Shown here: piece by piece, positions 17,213-26,555 of the stretch
Position numbering within the stretch: position 1 is the stretch's first letter
Layout: each line of letters opens with the position of its first letter
NCBI RefSeq assembly: GCF_006540085.1
Contig: NZ_BJOG01000001.1
Location: forward strand, 806,001-870,000
Direction of reading: 5' to 3'
DNA: 64,000 nucleotides
Origin: Microbacterium oxydans
GTDB taxonomy: Bacteria; Actinomycetota; Actinomycetes; Actinomycetales; Microbacteriaceae
The notes under the pieces: generated by a model
The model's database searches: none
What the model was told of the DNA's origin: nothing
What the model saw: only the letters and a program-made list of their open reading frames with translations
Made by a program: the position numbers and the translations under genes

Positions 17213-18114
17213 CCGGGTCGTCGTCGAAAGCGGCCGTGGCCTTCCTCGGACTTGGGCACATGGGACTGCCGATGGCGAAGAACCTCGTCGCCGCCGGTCA
17301 TGAGGTGCACGGCTTCGACCTGGTTCCGGCGGCGATCGAGGCAGCGCGGGCGGCCGGCATCGCGGTGGCGGCGAGCGGGGCGGAGGCCGTGGCGGAGGCG
17401 GATGTCGTCATCACGATGTTCCCCGCCGGGAAGCACGTGATCGAGGCGTATCGCACCGAGCTGCTCGCGGCTGCGCGACCCGGCACGCTGTTCATCGAGT
17501 CGTCCACCATCGCGGTCGACGAGGCCCGTGCCGCGCACGCGCTCGCTCTCGCCGCCGGACACCGCAACGTCGATGCCCCGGTGTCCGGGGGAGTGGTCGG
17601 CGCGGAGAACGGCACTCTCGCGTTCATGGTGGGCGGGTCGGACGAGGACTTCGCCGCGGCACTTCCGCTCCTCGAGGTGATGGGAAAGCGCATCGTGCAC
17701 TGCGGCGGATCTGGGCTCGGACAGGCGGCCAAGGTCTGCAACAACATGGTGCTCGCGGTCTCGCAGATCGCCGTCGCGGAGGCATTCGTGCTGGGGGAGC
17801 GCCTCGGGCTCGAGCACCAGGCGCTCTTCGACGTCGTGTCCCAGGCGTCAGGGCAGTGCTGGTCGATCACGACGAACTGCCCCGTGCCCGGACCGGTGCC
17901 CACGAGCCCGGCGAACCGCGACTACCAGCCCGGATTCGCCGGTGCATTGATGGCGAAGGACCTCGGTCTCGCGCTGCAGGCGATCGAGCAGACGTCGACG
18001 GATGCGCGGATGGGCCGACTCGCCCAGGAGATCTACGCCGCGTTCGCTGCCGGAGACGGGGCGAGCCGCGACTTCTCCGGCATCATCACCGACATCCGCG
18101 ACGACCGCGTGTGA
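17209..18114 (+). CDS. mmsB: 3-Hydroxyisobutyrate dehydrogenase
   Basis: NAD+-dependent beta-hydroxyacid dehydrogenase of 301 residues that makes methylmalonate semialdehyde for MmsA. The Rossmann motif FLGLGHMGLPMAKNL is at about 12-26, the substrate motif DAPVSGGVVGAENGTL at about 124-139, and the catalytic lysine lies in GQAAKVCNNM near residue 179. It overlaps the acyl-CoA dehydrogenase gene by ATGA. Together with echA these genes cover four consecutive valine-degradation steps. Confidence 0.93.
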   Translation: MTGSSSKAAVAFLGLGHMGLPMAKNLVAAGHEVHGFDLVPAAIEAARAAGIAVAASGAEAVAEADVVITMFPAGKHVIEAYRTELLAAARPGTLFIESSTIAVDEARAAHALALAAGHRNVDAPVSGGVVGAENGTLAFMVGGSDEDFAAALPLLEVMGKRIVHCGGSGLGQAAKVCNNMVLAVSQIAVAEAFVLGERLGLEHQALFDVVSQASGQCWSITTNCPVPGPVPTSPANRDYQPGFAGALMAKDLGLALQAIEQTSTDARMGRLAQEIYAAFAAGDGASRDFSGIITDIRDDRV

Positions 18115-18122
18115 TGACGGCC

Positions 18123-18183
18123 GTTCGAATCGCGCGAATGGTTCCATCGGGCACCTGGGAGCCACCATTTGCGCGATTCGAAC
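18123..18183. repeat. Long-armed palindromic repeat, family 1, copy B
   Basis: A 61-bp inverted repeat whose outer 13 bp are perfect (GTTCGAATCGCGC and GCGCGATTCGAAC), followed by a weaker inner pairing around AATGGTT. It lies between mmsB and the enoyl-CoA hydratase gene, within a same-strand gene set, nine bases after the mmsB stop. Confidence 0.85.
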
Positions 18184-18225
18184 GCAGGGGTGAAGGTGGA
18201 ACGCAACCACGACGGAGAGGGCGAC

Positions 18226-19002
18226 ATGACCGAGTACGAGACGATCCTGGTCGAGCAGCGCGGACGGGTGGGGTGGATCACCCTGAACCGGCCGGAAGCG
18301 CTGAATGCGTTGAACAGCAGAATCGCCGAGGAGGTGACCGCCGCCGCGCTCGCTTTCGATGCGGACGAGGGCGTCGGCGCGATCGTGGTCACCGGGTCGG
18401 AGAAGGCGTTCGCCGCGGGTGCCGACATCAAGGAGATGGAGGGCATGTCGGCGGCGCAGATGCTCGAGACCGATCACTTCGGTGTGTGGCATGAGTTCGC
18501 CGCGGTGCGCACCCCCGTGATCGCGGCCGTCTCCGGGTTCGCGCTGGGCGGCGGGTGCGAGTTGGCCATGATGTGCGACATCATCCTCGCGGCCGACAAC
18601 GCCAAGTTCGGGCAGCCCGAGATCAATCTCGGCGTGATCCCCGGCATGGGCGGCACGCAGCGTCTGATCCGTGCAGTCGGCTACTACAAAGCAGCCGAGC
18701 TCGTGCTCTCCGGCCGGTTCATGGGGGCGGAGGAGGCCGAGCGCTCCGGCCTCGTGTCCCGTGTCGTGCCGACCGCGGAGCTCCTGACCGAGGCGACGAA
18801 ACTCGCCGACACCATCGCCTCGAAGTCGCTCCCGTCCGTGTTCGCCGCCAAGGCCGCGCTGGACGCGGCGATGGAGACGACCCTCGCCGAAGGGCTCGCG
18901 CACGAGAAGCAGGCGTTCGCCGCGCTGTTCGACACCGCGGATCAGAAGGAGGGCATGTCGGCCTTCCGGGAGAAGCGGTCACCGGACTTCCAGAACCGCT
19001 GA
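18226..19002 (+). CDS. Enoyl-CoA hydratase
   Basis: Crotonase-fold enzyme of 258 residues that hydrates enoyl-CoA esters. The oxyanion segment AAGADIKEM and the catalytic region [14 protein letters not shown] with two glutamates (about E113 and E133) are present, matching EchA8-type short-chain hydratases. In this cluster it likely acts on methacrylyl-CoA, though a free-standing 3-hydroxyisobutyryl-CoA hydrolase is not seen in the window. The ATG at 18226 with GGAGAGG upstream is preferred over the frame's 18169 start, which would lie in palindrome B. Confidence 0.9.
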   Translation: MTEYETILVEQRGRVGWITLNRPEALNALNSRIAEEVTAAALAFDADEGVGAIVVTGSEKAFAAGADIKEMEGMSAAQMLETDHFGVWHEFAAVRTPVIAAVSGFALGGGCELAMMCDIILAADNAKFGQPEINLGVIPGMGGTQRLIRAVGYYKAAELVLSGRFMGAEEAERSGLVSRVVPTAELLTEATKLADTIASKSLPSVFAAKAALDAAMETTLAEGLAHEKQAFAALFDTADQKEGMSAFREKRSPDFQNR

Positions 19003-19015
19003 CCGCTCGTGAACG

Positions 19016-19087
19016 ACTCCGCAGAACTGAGGACGCCATGCCGGAAGCGGCGCTCTGCGTGGTGCCCGATGAGTACTTCTGCGGAGT
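19016..19087. repeat. Palindrome, family 2, copy 1
   Basis: Inverted repeat with perfect 11-bp ends ACTCCGCAGAA (19016-19026) and TTCTGCGGAGT (19077-19087) in the 96-bp gap between convergent echA and the YdeI-like gene. It may act as a bidirectional terminator. The end TCTGCGGAGTTC recurs exactly at 41832-41843 inside the methyltransferase gene. Confidence 0.65.
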
Positions 19088-19098
19088 TCGTCACGCCG

Positions 19099-19542
19099 TC
19101 AGCTGCGGAGTGCGTCGACGATCTTCGTGATCCGGCGTTCGCGCGTCGCCTCCTGCTTCGCCTCGGCCACACTTCGCGCGTGCTCCTTGCGCACCGAGTA
19201 CGACAGGGCGTCGAAGGCGGAGCGCAGTGCGGGGTCGGCGTCCAACGCGGCGGCGAGCTCGGGCGGAACGTCGACCGTGCGCTCGGCCGCATCCACTCTG
19301 ATCACGGCGTCGATCTCCTGGCCGATGTCGAGCCCGAGGTCGGCGCGGACGGCCTTGCTGAAGCCGATCATGTTCTCGCTGCCCATGCGTGCCAAGCGCA
19401 AACGCGCGGTGCGCCCACCGATCGTCACGGCCACGGGGAACGCCTTGCCCGCACCCAGGGACGCGACCTGATCGTCGGTGAGCAGGATGGCCGCCGCGGG
19501 GCCGCGGCCGGTGAGGACGGTGTGCAGGCGCAGTTCGCTCAT
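19099..19542 (-). CDS. YdeI/OmpD-associated-family protein
   Basis: Protein of 147 residues with an N-terminal DUF1905-like beta domain (RLHTVLTGRGPAAAILLTDDQVASLG, FSKAVRADLGLDIGQEIDAVI) and a C-terminal YdeI-like helical tail (VPPELAAALDADPALRSAFDALSYSVRKEH). Related proteins were reported to affect bacteriocin sensitivity; the molecular role is not known. It overlaps the SRPBCC gene by four bases. Confidence 0.8.
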   Translation of the reverse strand: MSELRLHTVLTGRGPAAAILLTDDQVASLGAGKAFPVAVTIGGRTARLRLARMGSENMIGFSKAVRADLGLDIGQEIDAVIRVDAAERTVDVPPELAAALDADPALRSAFDALSYSVRKEHARSVAEAKQEATRERRITKIVDALRS

Positions 19543-20009
19543 GCCGAAAGAGTACGCCCGGGCTCCCCGAACTCGGCGGCGAGAATCGCGTTGCGCTCGG
19601 AGATCAGGCGGCGCATGTATCTGCCGAGGACCAACGCGTCGACTAGCCGACCGAGCGGACCGAACGGTGAGCGGAACGTCACGGTGTCGCGCATGAGCGT
19701 GCCGTCCGGATGCTCCTCGAAGCGGTGCTCGTGCAAAAACGCGGCGAACGGCCCGGCGATCTGCCGATCCGAGAACCCGTGCGGCGGATCGACGTCGAAC
19801 ACCCGCGAGCGCAGTCGGAACGGGATGCCGAAGTGGCGTGCTCGCCAGGTCGCCGTCGTCCCCTCGGTGAAGACGCCGCCCGCCGGCGCCTCGACCATCG
19901 TCTCGCCGAATCGGGCCATGCTCTTCACGTGCAGTTCGGGGTCGAGCGAGGCGGCGAACACCTCGGCGGGCGGCGCGCCGATGACCGTCTCGAGCGCGAA
20001 CCGCGGCAT
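19539..20009 (-). CDS. SRPBCC-family protein
   Basis: Protein of 156 residues with the START/Bet v1-like pattern: ETVIGAPPAEVFAASLDPELH at the N-terminus, a PPHGFSDRQIAGPFAAFLHEHRFEE middle and a long C-terminal helix. The family binds hydrophobic ligands; the one here is unknown. The ATG at 20009 is chosen since the upstream extension runs into the MarR gene. The upstream MarR stop ends at 20011, so these genes are tightly packed in one minus-strand operon. Confidence 0.8.
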   Translation of the reverse strand: MPRFALETVIGAPPAEVFAASLDPELHVKSMARFGETMVEAPAGGVFTEGTTATWRARHFGIPFRLRSRVFDVDPPHGFSDRQIAGPFAAFLHEHRFEEHPDGTLMRDTVTFRSPFGPLGRLVDALVLGRYMRRLISERNAILAAEFGEPGRTLSA

Positions 20010-20010
20010 G

Positions 20011-20547
20011 TCAGAGCGCTTCGGGCTGCGGACGCGGGTCGGCGAAGTCACCGGCGTCCTTGCGCAGCCGGGCCACGATCGCCACGAGCTCCGCCGCGTC
20101 GTCGCGGCTCAGGCCGGGCTCGGCGAAGACGTCGGCGTTGAGAGCCCGGGTGGCGCGCTCCACGAGTTCCCGACCGGATTCGGTCAGCACGAGGAGTGCG
20201 GCGCGTCCGTCGTGCGGGTGCGGCTCACGCGCGATCAGACCATCGCGGACCAGACGCTCGGCCGTGCTCGTGACCGTGGTCGGGTGCACCTGGAGGCGGG
20301 CGACCACGCTGGACAGCGGAAGGCTGCCCGCGCGGCTGAACGCGAGCAGTCGCAGCACCTCGTAGCGGGCGAAGCTCAGGGCGAACGGCTTGAGCGCCGC
20401 GTCGACGCGTGCGAGCAGCAGCTGCTGGGCCCGCATGACCGAGGTGACCAGGGCCATGCCGTCGGCGGCCTCCGTCCATCCGTGCGCGAGCCACTGCCGC
20501 TTCGCCTCGGCGAGCGGATCGATGGGGAGCGGACGGGGTCTGGCCAT
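20011..20547 (-). CDS. MarR-family regulator
   Basis: Winged-helix repressor of 178 residues. The recognition region reads LSSVVARLQVHPTTVTSTAERLVRDGLIAREPHPHDGRAALLVLTESGREL, the standard MarR wing. It is the first gene of a minus-strand operon with the SRPBCC and YdeI-like proteins, and divergent from etfB across 157 bp. It may control either direction. The ligand is unknown. Confidence 0.88.
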   Translation of the reverse strand: MARPRPLPIDPLAEAKRQWLAHGWTEAADGMALVTSVMRAQQLLLARVDAALKPFALSFARYEVLRLLAFSRAGSLPLSSVVARLQVHPTTVTSTAERLVRDGLIAREPHPHDGRAALLVLTESGRELVERATRALNADVFAEPGLSRDDAAELVAIVARLRKDAGDFADPRPQPEAL

Positions 20548-20704
20548 CTCTCTACGGTAGTGGCGGGAGTGCGGGGCGCGGCGACGGCGCGCGACGCACT
20601 CGATCTCGGCACATCTCAGCCCCAGTCAGCGCTGAGTCTCAGTCGCAAGTGGGTTGGTACTCAGTATCGCGGTCTAGAATTGCAGGAGTCGTGAGGAGCA
20701 ATCG

Positions 20705-21481
20705 ATGAAGATCTTCGTCCTGGTCAAAGAGGTGCCGGACACCTATGGCGATCGCAAGCTGAATCTCGAGACCGGACTCGCCGATCGCGCGGCGGGCGAC
20801 GTCGTGCTCGACGAGATCACCGAGCGGGCCCTCGAGGTCGCGCTCAGCTACGCCGACAAGAACGACGGCACCGAGGTGGTCGCGGTCTCGATGGCTCCGG
20901 AGAGCTCGACCGCGTCCGTGCGCAGGGCTCTCGCGATCGGTGCCGGATCCGCCGTGCACATCGCCGATGAGCAGCTCACCGGCGCCGATCTCGGACTCAC
21001 CGCCGAGGTGCTGGCCGCGGCCATCCGCCGCGGCGCTCCCGACCTCGTCATCACCGGCAACCTGTCGACGGACGGCTCCGGTGGAGTGATCCCCGCGATG
21101 CTCGCCGAGCACCTCGGATTCGCCCAGGCCACCGCTCTCACCTCGGTCGAGATCGCCCCCGACGGCATCTCCGGAGTGCGAGGCGCCGACGCCGGGAGCC
21201 AGCCGGTGTCGGCGCCGCTGCCCGCCGTGATCTCCATCACCGAGGCGCTCCCCGACGCACGCTTCCCGAACTTCAAGGGCATCATGGCGGCGAAGAAGAA
21301 GCCGCTCGAGGTGCTCTCCCTCGCCGACCTCGACGTCTCGGCCGATCCGTCCGTCGCCCCGCGCACCATCATGACCGCGGTGGCGGAGAAGCCCCCGCGC
21401 GCGGCCGGAGTGAAGATCATCGACGAGGGCGACGCCGCCGACAAGCTCGTCGACTACCTCGTGCAGAACAGGCTGGTGTGA
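20705..21481 (+). CDS. etfB: Electron transfer flavoprotein, beta subunit
   Basis: EtfB of 258 residues. It starts [15 protein letters not shown] and contains the AMP-binding region [26 protein letters not shown] and the [20 protein letters not shown] signature. With EtfA it forms the soluble FAD/AMP heterodimer that collects electrons from acyl-CoA dehydrogenases such as the one at 16010. A TAGAAT at 20675-20680 may be its -10 element. etfA begins two bases after its stop codon. Confidence 0.94.
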   Translation: MKIFVLVKEVPDTYGDRKLNLETGLADRAAGDVVLDEITERALEVALSYADKNDGTEVVAVSMAPESSTASVRRALAIGAGSAVHIADEQLTGADLGLTAEVLAAAIRRGAPDLVITGNLSTDGSGGVIPAMLAEHLGFAQATALTSVEIAPDGISGVRGADAGSQPVSAPLPAVISITEALPDARFPNFKGIMAAKKKPLEVLSLADLDVSADPSVAPRTIMTAVAEKPPRAAGVKIIDEGDAADKLVDYLVQNRLV

Positions 21482-21482
21482 G

Positions 21483-22454
21483 ATGACCTCTTCCGAGAAC
21501 CCGATCCTCGTCCTCGTCGACATCGACCCCTCCGGTTACGTCGCGACCAGCACGGCCGCCCTCATCGGCGCCGCCTCCACGATCGGTTCGCCGGTGGCCC
21601 TGATCGTCGGCGGCGGTCCCGCGGCCGTGGATCAGGCAGCGGCGGCGGGGGCATCCGTGGTGCTGACCGCCGACGGGGACCCGGCTGCGCTCACGGTGCC
21701 GGTCGTCGACGCACTGCAGGCAGCCGCAGCCCAGGTGCGACCCGATGCCGTCCTCATCTCGAACTCGATCTCCGGCCGCGACGTCGCCGGGCGCTTCGCG
21801 GTGCGCACGAAGAGTGCGCTGTCGGTCGATGCCGTCGGGGTCTCGCGCGATGACGAAGGCGTCGTGGCCCACCACTCGGTCTACGGCGGGGCGTACCTGG
21901 TCGATTCGGCTCCCACGTTCGGGACTCCGGTGATCACGGTGCGTCAGGGAGCTGTCGACGCGCGCGCCGAAGCCGTCGCATCGCACTCGGTCGAGGTGCT
22001 CGATGTCACTCCGTCCGGGGCCGTCGCGGCCACGGCGGGCCCGGTCGAGGCGGTGGAGGTCGCCTCCTCCCGTCCCGAGCTGCGGGGAGCCACGAAGGTG
22101 GTCTCCGGTGGCCGAGGTCTCGCGTCGAAGGAGAAGTTCGTGCTCGTCGAAGAGCTCGCCGACGCGCTCGGCGCGGCCGTCGGTGCCTCGCGCGCCGCCG
22201 TCGACGCGGGCTACATCCCGCAGTCCCATCAGGTCGGACAGACCGGGGTCTCGGTGTCGCCGCAGCTGTATGTCGCACTCGGCATATCCGGAGCGATCCA
22301 GCACCGCGCGGGCATGCAGACATCGAAGAACATCATCGCCATCAACAAGGACGCGGACGCGCCGATCTTCGACGTCGCGGACTTCGGCATCGTCGGCGAT
22401 GTGTTCACCGTGGTCCCACAGGTGATCGCGGCGCTCGAGGCACGGAAGAAGTAG
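21483..22454 (+). CDS. etfA: Electron transfer flavoprotein, alpha subunit
   Basis: EtfA of 323 residues. The FAD-binding C-terminal domain is clear: [44 protein letters not shown] and FGIVGDVF. It carries the FAD that exchanges electrons with dehydrogenases and the membrane acceptor. The following cytochrome-like gene starts two bases after its stop, so the three are one operon. Confidence 0.95.
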   Translation: MTSSENPILVLVDIDPSGYVATSTAALIGAASTIGSPVALIVGGGPAAVDQAAAAGASVVLTADGDPAALTVPVVDALQAAAAQVRPDAVLISNSISGRDVAGRFAVRTKSALSVDAVGVSRDDEGVVAHHSVYGGAYLVDSAPTFGTPVITVRQGAVDARAEAVASHSVEVLDVTPSGAVAATAGPVEAVEVASSRPELRGATKVVSGGRGLASKEKFVLVEELADALGAAVGASRAAVDAGYIPQSHQVGQTGVSVSPQLYVALGISGAIQHRAGMQTSKNIIAINKDADAPIFDVADFGIVGDVFTVVPQVIAALEARKK

Positions 22455-22456
22455 CC

Positions 22457-24196
22457 ATGGCGACGCGGATGCTGCGACGCGGTCTGCCGCGCGTGCCTGG
22501 AGGAGATCCCTGGCCTCCCGCTGATGCGGTGGCGGAGGATGCCACGGTGGATGATCGGGCGGCGGACGCGGTGACGAGCGCGGCGCCCGACGAGCCCGCG
22601 ACAATTCCGGAGGTCGCGGTGTCTTCGGACGTCGACGTGCCTGTCCGGGCCACCGGCCCCGGCGGCCCGGCATCGCCGGCGACCGTGACGGCTGCTGTTG
22701 CAGCGGCCGCTCCGGCAACGGCCGGTGGGGCAGCGCGGATCCGTCGCGGTCTGCCGCGTGTGCCGGGCGGGGAGCCTTGGCCGCCTTCGACGTCGCCGAC
22801 CGCCCCCACTTCTCCCGCCGAGGTGCCCGAACCCGCTGCGGCAGTACCCGCTCCCTCTCCGGGATCGGCGGTGTCGGACCCCGTGCCGGCTGCGTCAGCA
22901 TCCGTGCCAGCGCCCGCGGCGTCGACCCCCACAGCGGACATCTCTGCGGCAGAGACCTCCGCCCCCGTCGCGGTGGCCACGGCCGACGGCACCGGTGTCC
23001 GACGCGGCTTGCCTCGTGTCGCCGGCGGAGACCCGTGGCCGCCCGCCGACACTGTTCCCCTCTCTGCTGTCGCCCGAGCCGAGCCCGTCGCGCCCGAGCC
23101 CGTCGCGCCCGAGCCCGTCGCGCCCGAGTCCGTCGTGCCGGCCGCAGTCGTTGCCGTCGCGGCTGCCGCGACTCCTGCCGTTGCGACCGGACCGTCGTCC
23201 GTGCTCGCCGACGTCTCGACTCCGCTCCCGTGGACGCAGACCGTGTGGAACGGACGAGCGCCCCGACACCTCCCACAGACGTCGGCCCCGACGACCGGCC
23301 GCCCGCGCCCGACGTGGACCCAGGCGATCGGTGTGCTGTTCGGAGCCGCTGCGCTCGGGGTGCTCGCCGGAGCCGCCATCGCGTTCGTGCGCACGCTCCT
23401 GAGCTTCCCGTTCATGCAGGACTTCCTGGCGGCCTTTCCCGGCGAGTACGAGCCCGGGATCGCCGTCGAGCCGGGATTCGCCCCGTGGATCGGGTGGCAG
23501 CACTTCTTCAACATGTTCCTGATGGTGCTGATCATCCGCTCGGGGTTGCAGGTGCGCACCGAGAAGCGTCCGACGGTCTTCTGGACCCCTCGCAACAACG
23601 CGAAGGGCAAGATCAGCCTCAACCTGTGGTTCCACCAGTCGCTCGACATCCTGTGGCTCGTCAACGGCGTGATCTTCGTCGTGCTGCTGTTCGTCACGGG
23701 GCACTGGGTGCGCATCGTCCCGACCAGCTGGGAGGTGTTCCCGAACGCCCTCTCGGCGGCCCTGCAGTACATCTCGTTCGATTGGCCGCACGAGAACGGC
23801 TGGAACAACTACAACAGCCTGCAGCAGCTCGCCTACTTCGCCACCGTGTTCATCGCGGCGCCGCTCGCCGCGATCACCGGCTTCCGCATGTCGGGGCTGT
23901 GGCCGAAGAAGGCCGAGAAGCTGTCGAAGGCGTACCCGGTCGAGTGGGCGCGGGCGCTGCACTTCCCGATCATGCTGTACTTCGTGGCGTTCATCATCGC
24001 GCACGTGGCGCTCGTCATGTTGACCGGGTTCCTGCGCAACCTGAACCACATGTTCGCGTCGCAGGACGCGGTGACGTGGACCGGATTCTGGGTGTTCATC
24101 CTGTCGCTCGTGGTGATCGCAATCGGATGGGCGGCTGCGCGTCCGCTCGTGCTCGCCCCCATCGCCAAGGTGTTCGGCAAGGTCTCGGGTCGGTGA
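22457..24196 (+). CDS. Cytochrome b561-like membrane protein with a long repeat-bearing N-terminus
   Basis: Protein of 579 residues. Residues 1 to about 280 are low-complexity Pro/Ala/Val-rich and carry three copies of RRGLPRV(P/A)GG(D/E)PWPP near residues 7, 94 and 180. The C-terminal half has five to six hydrophobic helices (first at about 287-310) with histidines placed as heme ligands: [27 protein letters not shown] and FIIAHVAL, as in the di-heme cytochrome b561/Ni-hydrogenase b-type fold. It is encoded two bases behind etfA. No classical ETF:quinone oxidoreductase is seen in the window, so a role in moving ETF electrons into the quinone pool is plausible but unproven. Formate dehydrogenase-like or other cytochrome b subunits are alternatives. 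Confidence 0.75.
   Translation: MATRMLRRGLPRVPGGDPWPPADAVAEDATVDDRAADAVTSAAPDEPATIPEVAVSSDVDVPVRATGPGGPASPATVTAAVAAAAPATAGGAARIRRGLPRVPGGEPWPPSTSPTAPTSPAEVPEPAAAVPAPSPGSAVSDPVPAASASVPAPAASTPTADISAAETSAPVAVATADGTGVRRGLPRVAGGDPWPPADTVPLSAVARAEPVAPEPVAPEPVAPESVVPAAVVAVAAAATPAVATGPSSVLADVSTPLPWTQTVWNGRAPRHLPQTSAPTTGRPRPTWTQAIGVLFGAAALGVLAGAAIAFVRTLLSFPFMQDFLAAFPGEYEPGIAVEPGFAPWIGWQHFFNMFLMVLIIRSGLQVRTEKRPTVFWTPRNNAKGKISLNLWFHQSLDILWLVNGVIFVVLLFVTGHWVRIVPTSWEVFPNALSAALQYISFDWPHENGWNNYNSLQQLAYFATVFIAAPLAAITGFRMSGLWPKKAEKLSKAYPVEWARALHFPIMLYFVAFIIAHVALVMLTGFLRNLNHMFASQDAVTWTGFWVFILSLVVIAIGWAAARPLVLAPIAKVFGKVSGR
23081..23140 (+). repeat. 15-bp tandem repeat in the cytochrome gene
   Basis: Three exact copies of GAGCCCGTCGCGCCC and a fourth degenerate copy, encoding Glu-Pro-Val-Ala-Pro repeats in the disordered N-terminal part of the cytochrome-like protein. 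Confidence 0.95.
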
Positions 24197-24200
24197 GCAG

Positions 24201-24659
24201 ATGAGCGACGAGGTCATCGCCGAATACTGGCGCACCGTGCGGACCACCCTGCCTCACCTCCCGGAGACGCGGCCGGAAGCCTGGGGGTTCGGGGCGACGT
24301 CCGAGCACGCCGACGAGTTGCTGGCACTCGTGCTCGACGGCATCAAGGTCGGCACCGCGTCGTCCCTCTGGGATTACGAAGCGACCGGCGACCCTCTCCC
24401 CGCTGTGGGCGAGCTCAGCATCATCCTGGACGGCACCGGCGCCCCGCGGGCTGTGATCGAGACCACGACGATCGACATCACGCCGTTCGACGAGGTCGAC
24501 GAGGCCCATGCCTTCGCCGAGGGGGAGGGCGACCGCACGCTGGCGTACTGGCGCGAGGTGCACGAACGCTACTGGCGCACCCACTCCGAGAACCCGCGCG
24601 GCTACGAACCGGACATGCCGGTGGTCTGCGAGCGGTTCCGGCTGGTGTTCCCGGCCTAG
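24201..24659 (+). CDS. ASCH-domain protein
   Basis: Protein of 152 residues of the YhfF-like ASCH group, a PUA-related fold thought to bind RNA or nucleotides. Visible segments are GFGATSEHADELLALVLDGIKVGTASSLWDYE, a GELSIILDGTGAPRAVIETT strand pair, and DEAHAFAEGEGDRTLAYWREVHERYW. It starts two codons after the cytochrome gene and probably shares its transcript, with no obvious functional tie. Confidence 0.8.
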   Translation: MSDEVIAEYWRTVRTTLPHLPETRPEAWGFGATSEHADELLALVLDGIKVGTASSLWDYEATGDPLPAVGELSIILDGTGAPRAVIETTTIDITPFDEVDEAHAFAEGEGDRTLAYWREVHERYWRTHSENPRGYEPDMPVVCERFRLVFPA

Positions 24660-24692
24660 AGAGTCCCGAGGGACTGAAGGAGAGGCGCGATC

Positions 24693-25844
24693 ATGGCTGA
24701 GGCATACATCGTCGACGCGGTCCGTTCGCCGGTCGGCAGGCGCGGCGGATCGCTCGCCGAGGTCCACCCTGTGGACCTCGGCGCCCACAGCCTTCGGGCG
24801 CTCGTCGACCGGACGGGGATCGACCCCGGTGCGGTGGACGACGTGATCCTGGGCGTCATCGACGCGATCGGCGGCCAATCCGGCAACGTGGCCAGGACGG
24901 CCCTGCTCGCCGCCGGATTCCCCGAGCACGTTCCCGGGGTGACCATCGACCGGCAGTGCGGGTCGAGCCAGCAGGCCGTGCACTTCGCGGCGCAGGCCGT
25001 GATGAGCGGCACGAGCGACCTCGTGATCGCGGGCGGACTGCAGAACATGTCGCAGGTGCCGTTGACCGCCGCGGCCACCGTGGGGGAGTCCTACGGCTTC
25101 ACCACGCCGTACGCGCAGTCGCCCGCCTGGACCGACCGCTACGGCAATCAGGAGATCTCGCAGTTCGCCGGTGCCGAGCTGATCGCCGAGAAGTGGGACA
25201 TCTCCCGCGAGGAGATGGAGCGGTTCGCCCTGGAGAGCCATCGTCGTGCAGCCCTGGCGCAGGACGAGGGTCGCTTCATCCGTGAGATCGCTCCGCTGAA
25301 CGGTCTCGACCACGACGAGGGTGTGCGCCGCGACACCACGCTGGAGCGGATGGCGGGGCTCGCGCCGCTGCGGGAGGGTGGACGGATCACCGCCGCCGTG
25401 TCGTCGCAGATCAGCGATGCGTCCAGCGCCGTGCTCATCGCCAGCGGGCAGGCCGTGCGTGACCACGGGCTCTCGCCCCGTGCCCGCATCCATCAGATGA
25501 CGGTGCGCGGCGACAGTCCGATCCTCATGCTCACCGCTCCGATCCCCGCCACGAAGCTCGCGCTGGAGCGCGCGGGGATGCGGGTCTCCGACATCGACCT
25601 GTTCGAGGTGAACGAGGCCTTCGCTCCCGTGGTGCTCGCCTGGATGCGCGAGCTCGATGCTCCGCACGAGAGGGTGAACGTCAACGGCGGAGCCATCGCG
25701 CTCGGTCACCCCATCGGCGCGACCGGGACCAGGCTGATGACCACGATGCTCAACGAACTCGAACGCACGGGCGGACGCTACGGTCTGCAGGCCATGTGCG
25801 AGGGCGGCGGGGTCGCGAACGTGACCATCGTCGAACGGCTCTGA
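24693..25844 (+). CDS. Acetyl-CoA acyltransferase (thiolase)
   Basis: Thiolase of 383 residues that cleaves 3-ketoacyl-CoA or condenses acetyl-CoA. The acylated cysteine lies in DRQCGSSQQAVHFAAQ (about C90), with the NEAFAPV, GGAIALGHPIGATGTR and C-terminal CEGGGVANV motifs holding the catalytic His and Cys. Placed near etfBA and the enoyl-CoA hydratase it fits beta-oxidation or branched-chain amino acid breakdown. A perfect hairpin terminator follows. Confidence 0.92.
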   Translation: MAEAYIVDAVRSPVGRRGGSLAEVHPVDLGAHSLRALVDRTGIDPGAVDDVILGVIDAIGGQSGNVARTALLAAGFPEHVPGVTIDRQCGSSQQAVHFAAQAVMSGTSDLVIAGGLQNMSQVPLTAAATVGESYGFTTPYAQSPAWTDRYGNQEISQFAGAELIAEKWDISREEMERFALESHRRAALAQDEGRFIREIAPLNGLDHDEGVRRDTTLERMAGLAPLREGGRITAAVSSQISDASSAVLIASGQAVRDHGLSPRARIHQMTVRGDSPILMLTAPIPATKLALERAGMRVSDIDLFEVNEAFAPVVLAWMRELDAPHERVNVNGGAIALGHPIGATGTRLMTTMLNELERTGGRYGLQAMCEGGGVANVTIVERL

Positions 25845-25867
25845 CGCCCCTGATCCCGCGGTGACGA

Positions 25868-25905
25868 CAGAGCGGGCCGCCTCCCGGGGGAGACGGCCCG
25901 CTCTG
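25868..25905. terminator. Bidirectional terminator
   Basis: Perfect 12-bp arms CAGAGCGGGCCG and CGGCCCGCTCTG with further inner pairing CTCCC/GGGAG, in the 76-bp gap between the convergent thiolase and GNAT genes. Confidence 0.85.
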
Positions 25906-25920
25906 CACGTGCTCGGAGGG

Positions 25921-26430
25921 TCAGGGGCGGACGAAGCGCACTTCGGTCAGCGTCTCGCCCAGGAACGGCTCGGTGTGCGATGCGCCGTCGAGGTGGAATC
26001 CGTTGCGGGTGTAGAACCGGTGCGCGCGAGGGTTGTCCTCGGCGACCCACAGGTACAGCGGCTCGTCCTTCTCCACGGCGGCGTCGAACAGCTTCTGGCC
26101 GATGCCGGTGGAGTGATAGGCGTCGAGCAGGTAGATGAAGTAGAGCTCGCGGAACGCCGGAGCGTCCTTGTCGCGGGCGGGGCCGGAGCCGACGAAGCCC
26201 ACGATCTCCCCGTCGACCAGCGCGGCGTTCATCTTGAACTCGGGGCCCTGCGAGGCCCAGTGCGTCCACAGTTCGGCCATGCGGCGGGGCGAGACCTTCT
26301 CCAGCGCCGCCTTGCTGATCAGGTGGTCGTAGGTCTCGTGCCAGCACTGCGCATGCACGCGACCGAGGGCTTCCGCATCCACATCACGGACCGGACGGAC
26401 GATGACTTCAGGCTGGGCTTCGGCGCTCAT
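25921..26430 (-). CDS. GNAT-family N-acetyltransferase
   Basis: Acetyltransferase of 169 residues. The acetyl-CoA-binding region reads LYFIYLLDAYHSTGIGQKLFDAAVE with the V/I-x-x-x-x-x-G-x-G-like turn, and LYLWVAEDNPRAHRFYTRNGF marks the C-terminal fold. The ATG at 26430 (MSAEAQPEV) is preferred over the upstream extension. The substrate is unknown. It converges on the thiolase and is divergent from the thioesterase-like gene. Confidence 0.85.
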   Translation of the reverse strand: MSAEAQPEVIVRPVRDVDAEALGRVHAQCWHETYDHLISKAALEKVSPRRMAELWTHWASQGPEFKMNAALVDGEIVGFVGSGPARDKDAPAFRELYFIYLLDAYHSTGIGQKLFDAAVEKDEPLYLWVAEDNPRAHRFYTRNGFHLDGASHTEPFLGETLTEVRFVRP

Positions 26431-26555
26431 GGTCGTGACTCTACGCGCGGCGTCCGCGAAGGGGAAATCGAGGGGATGTTCGATGACACCCTTCCCGCGG
26501 TCATGGAGGTTTCGCACAACGATGTTCGCCGATCGTGCACTCCTGGCTACGATCG

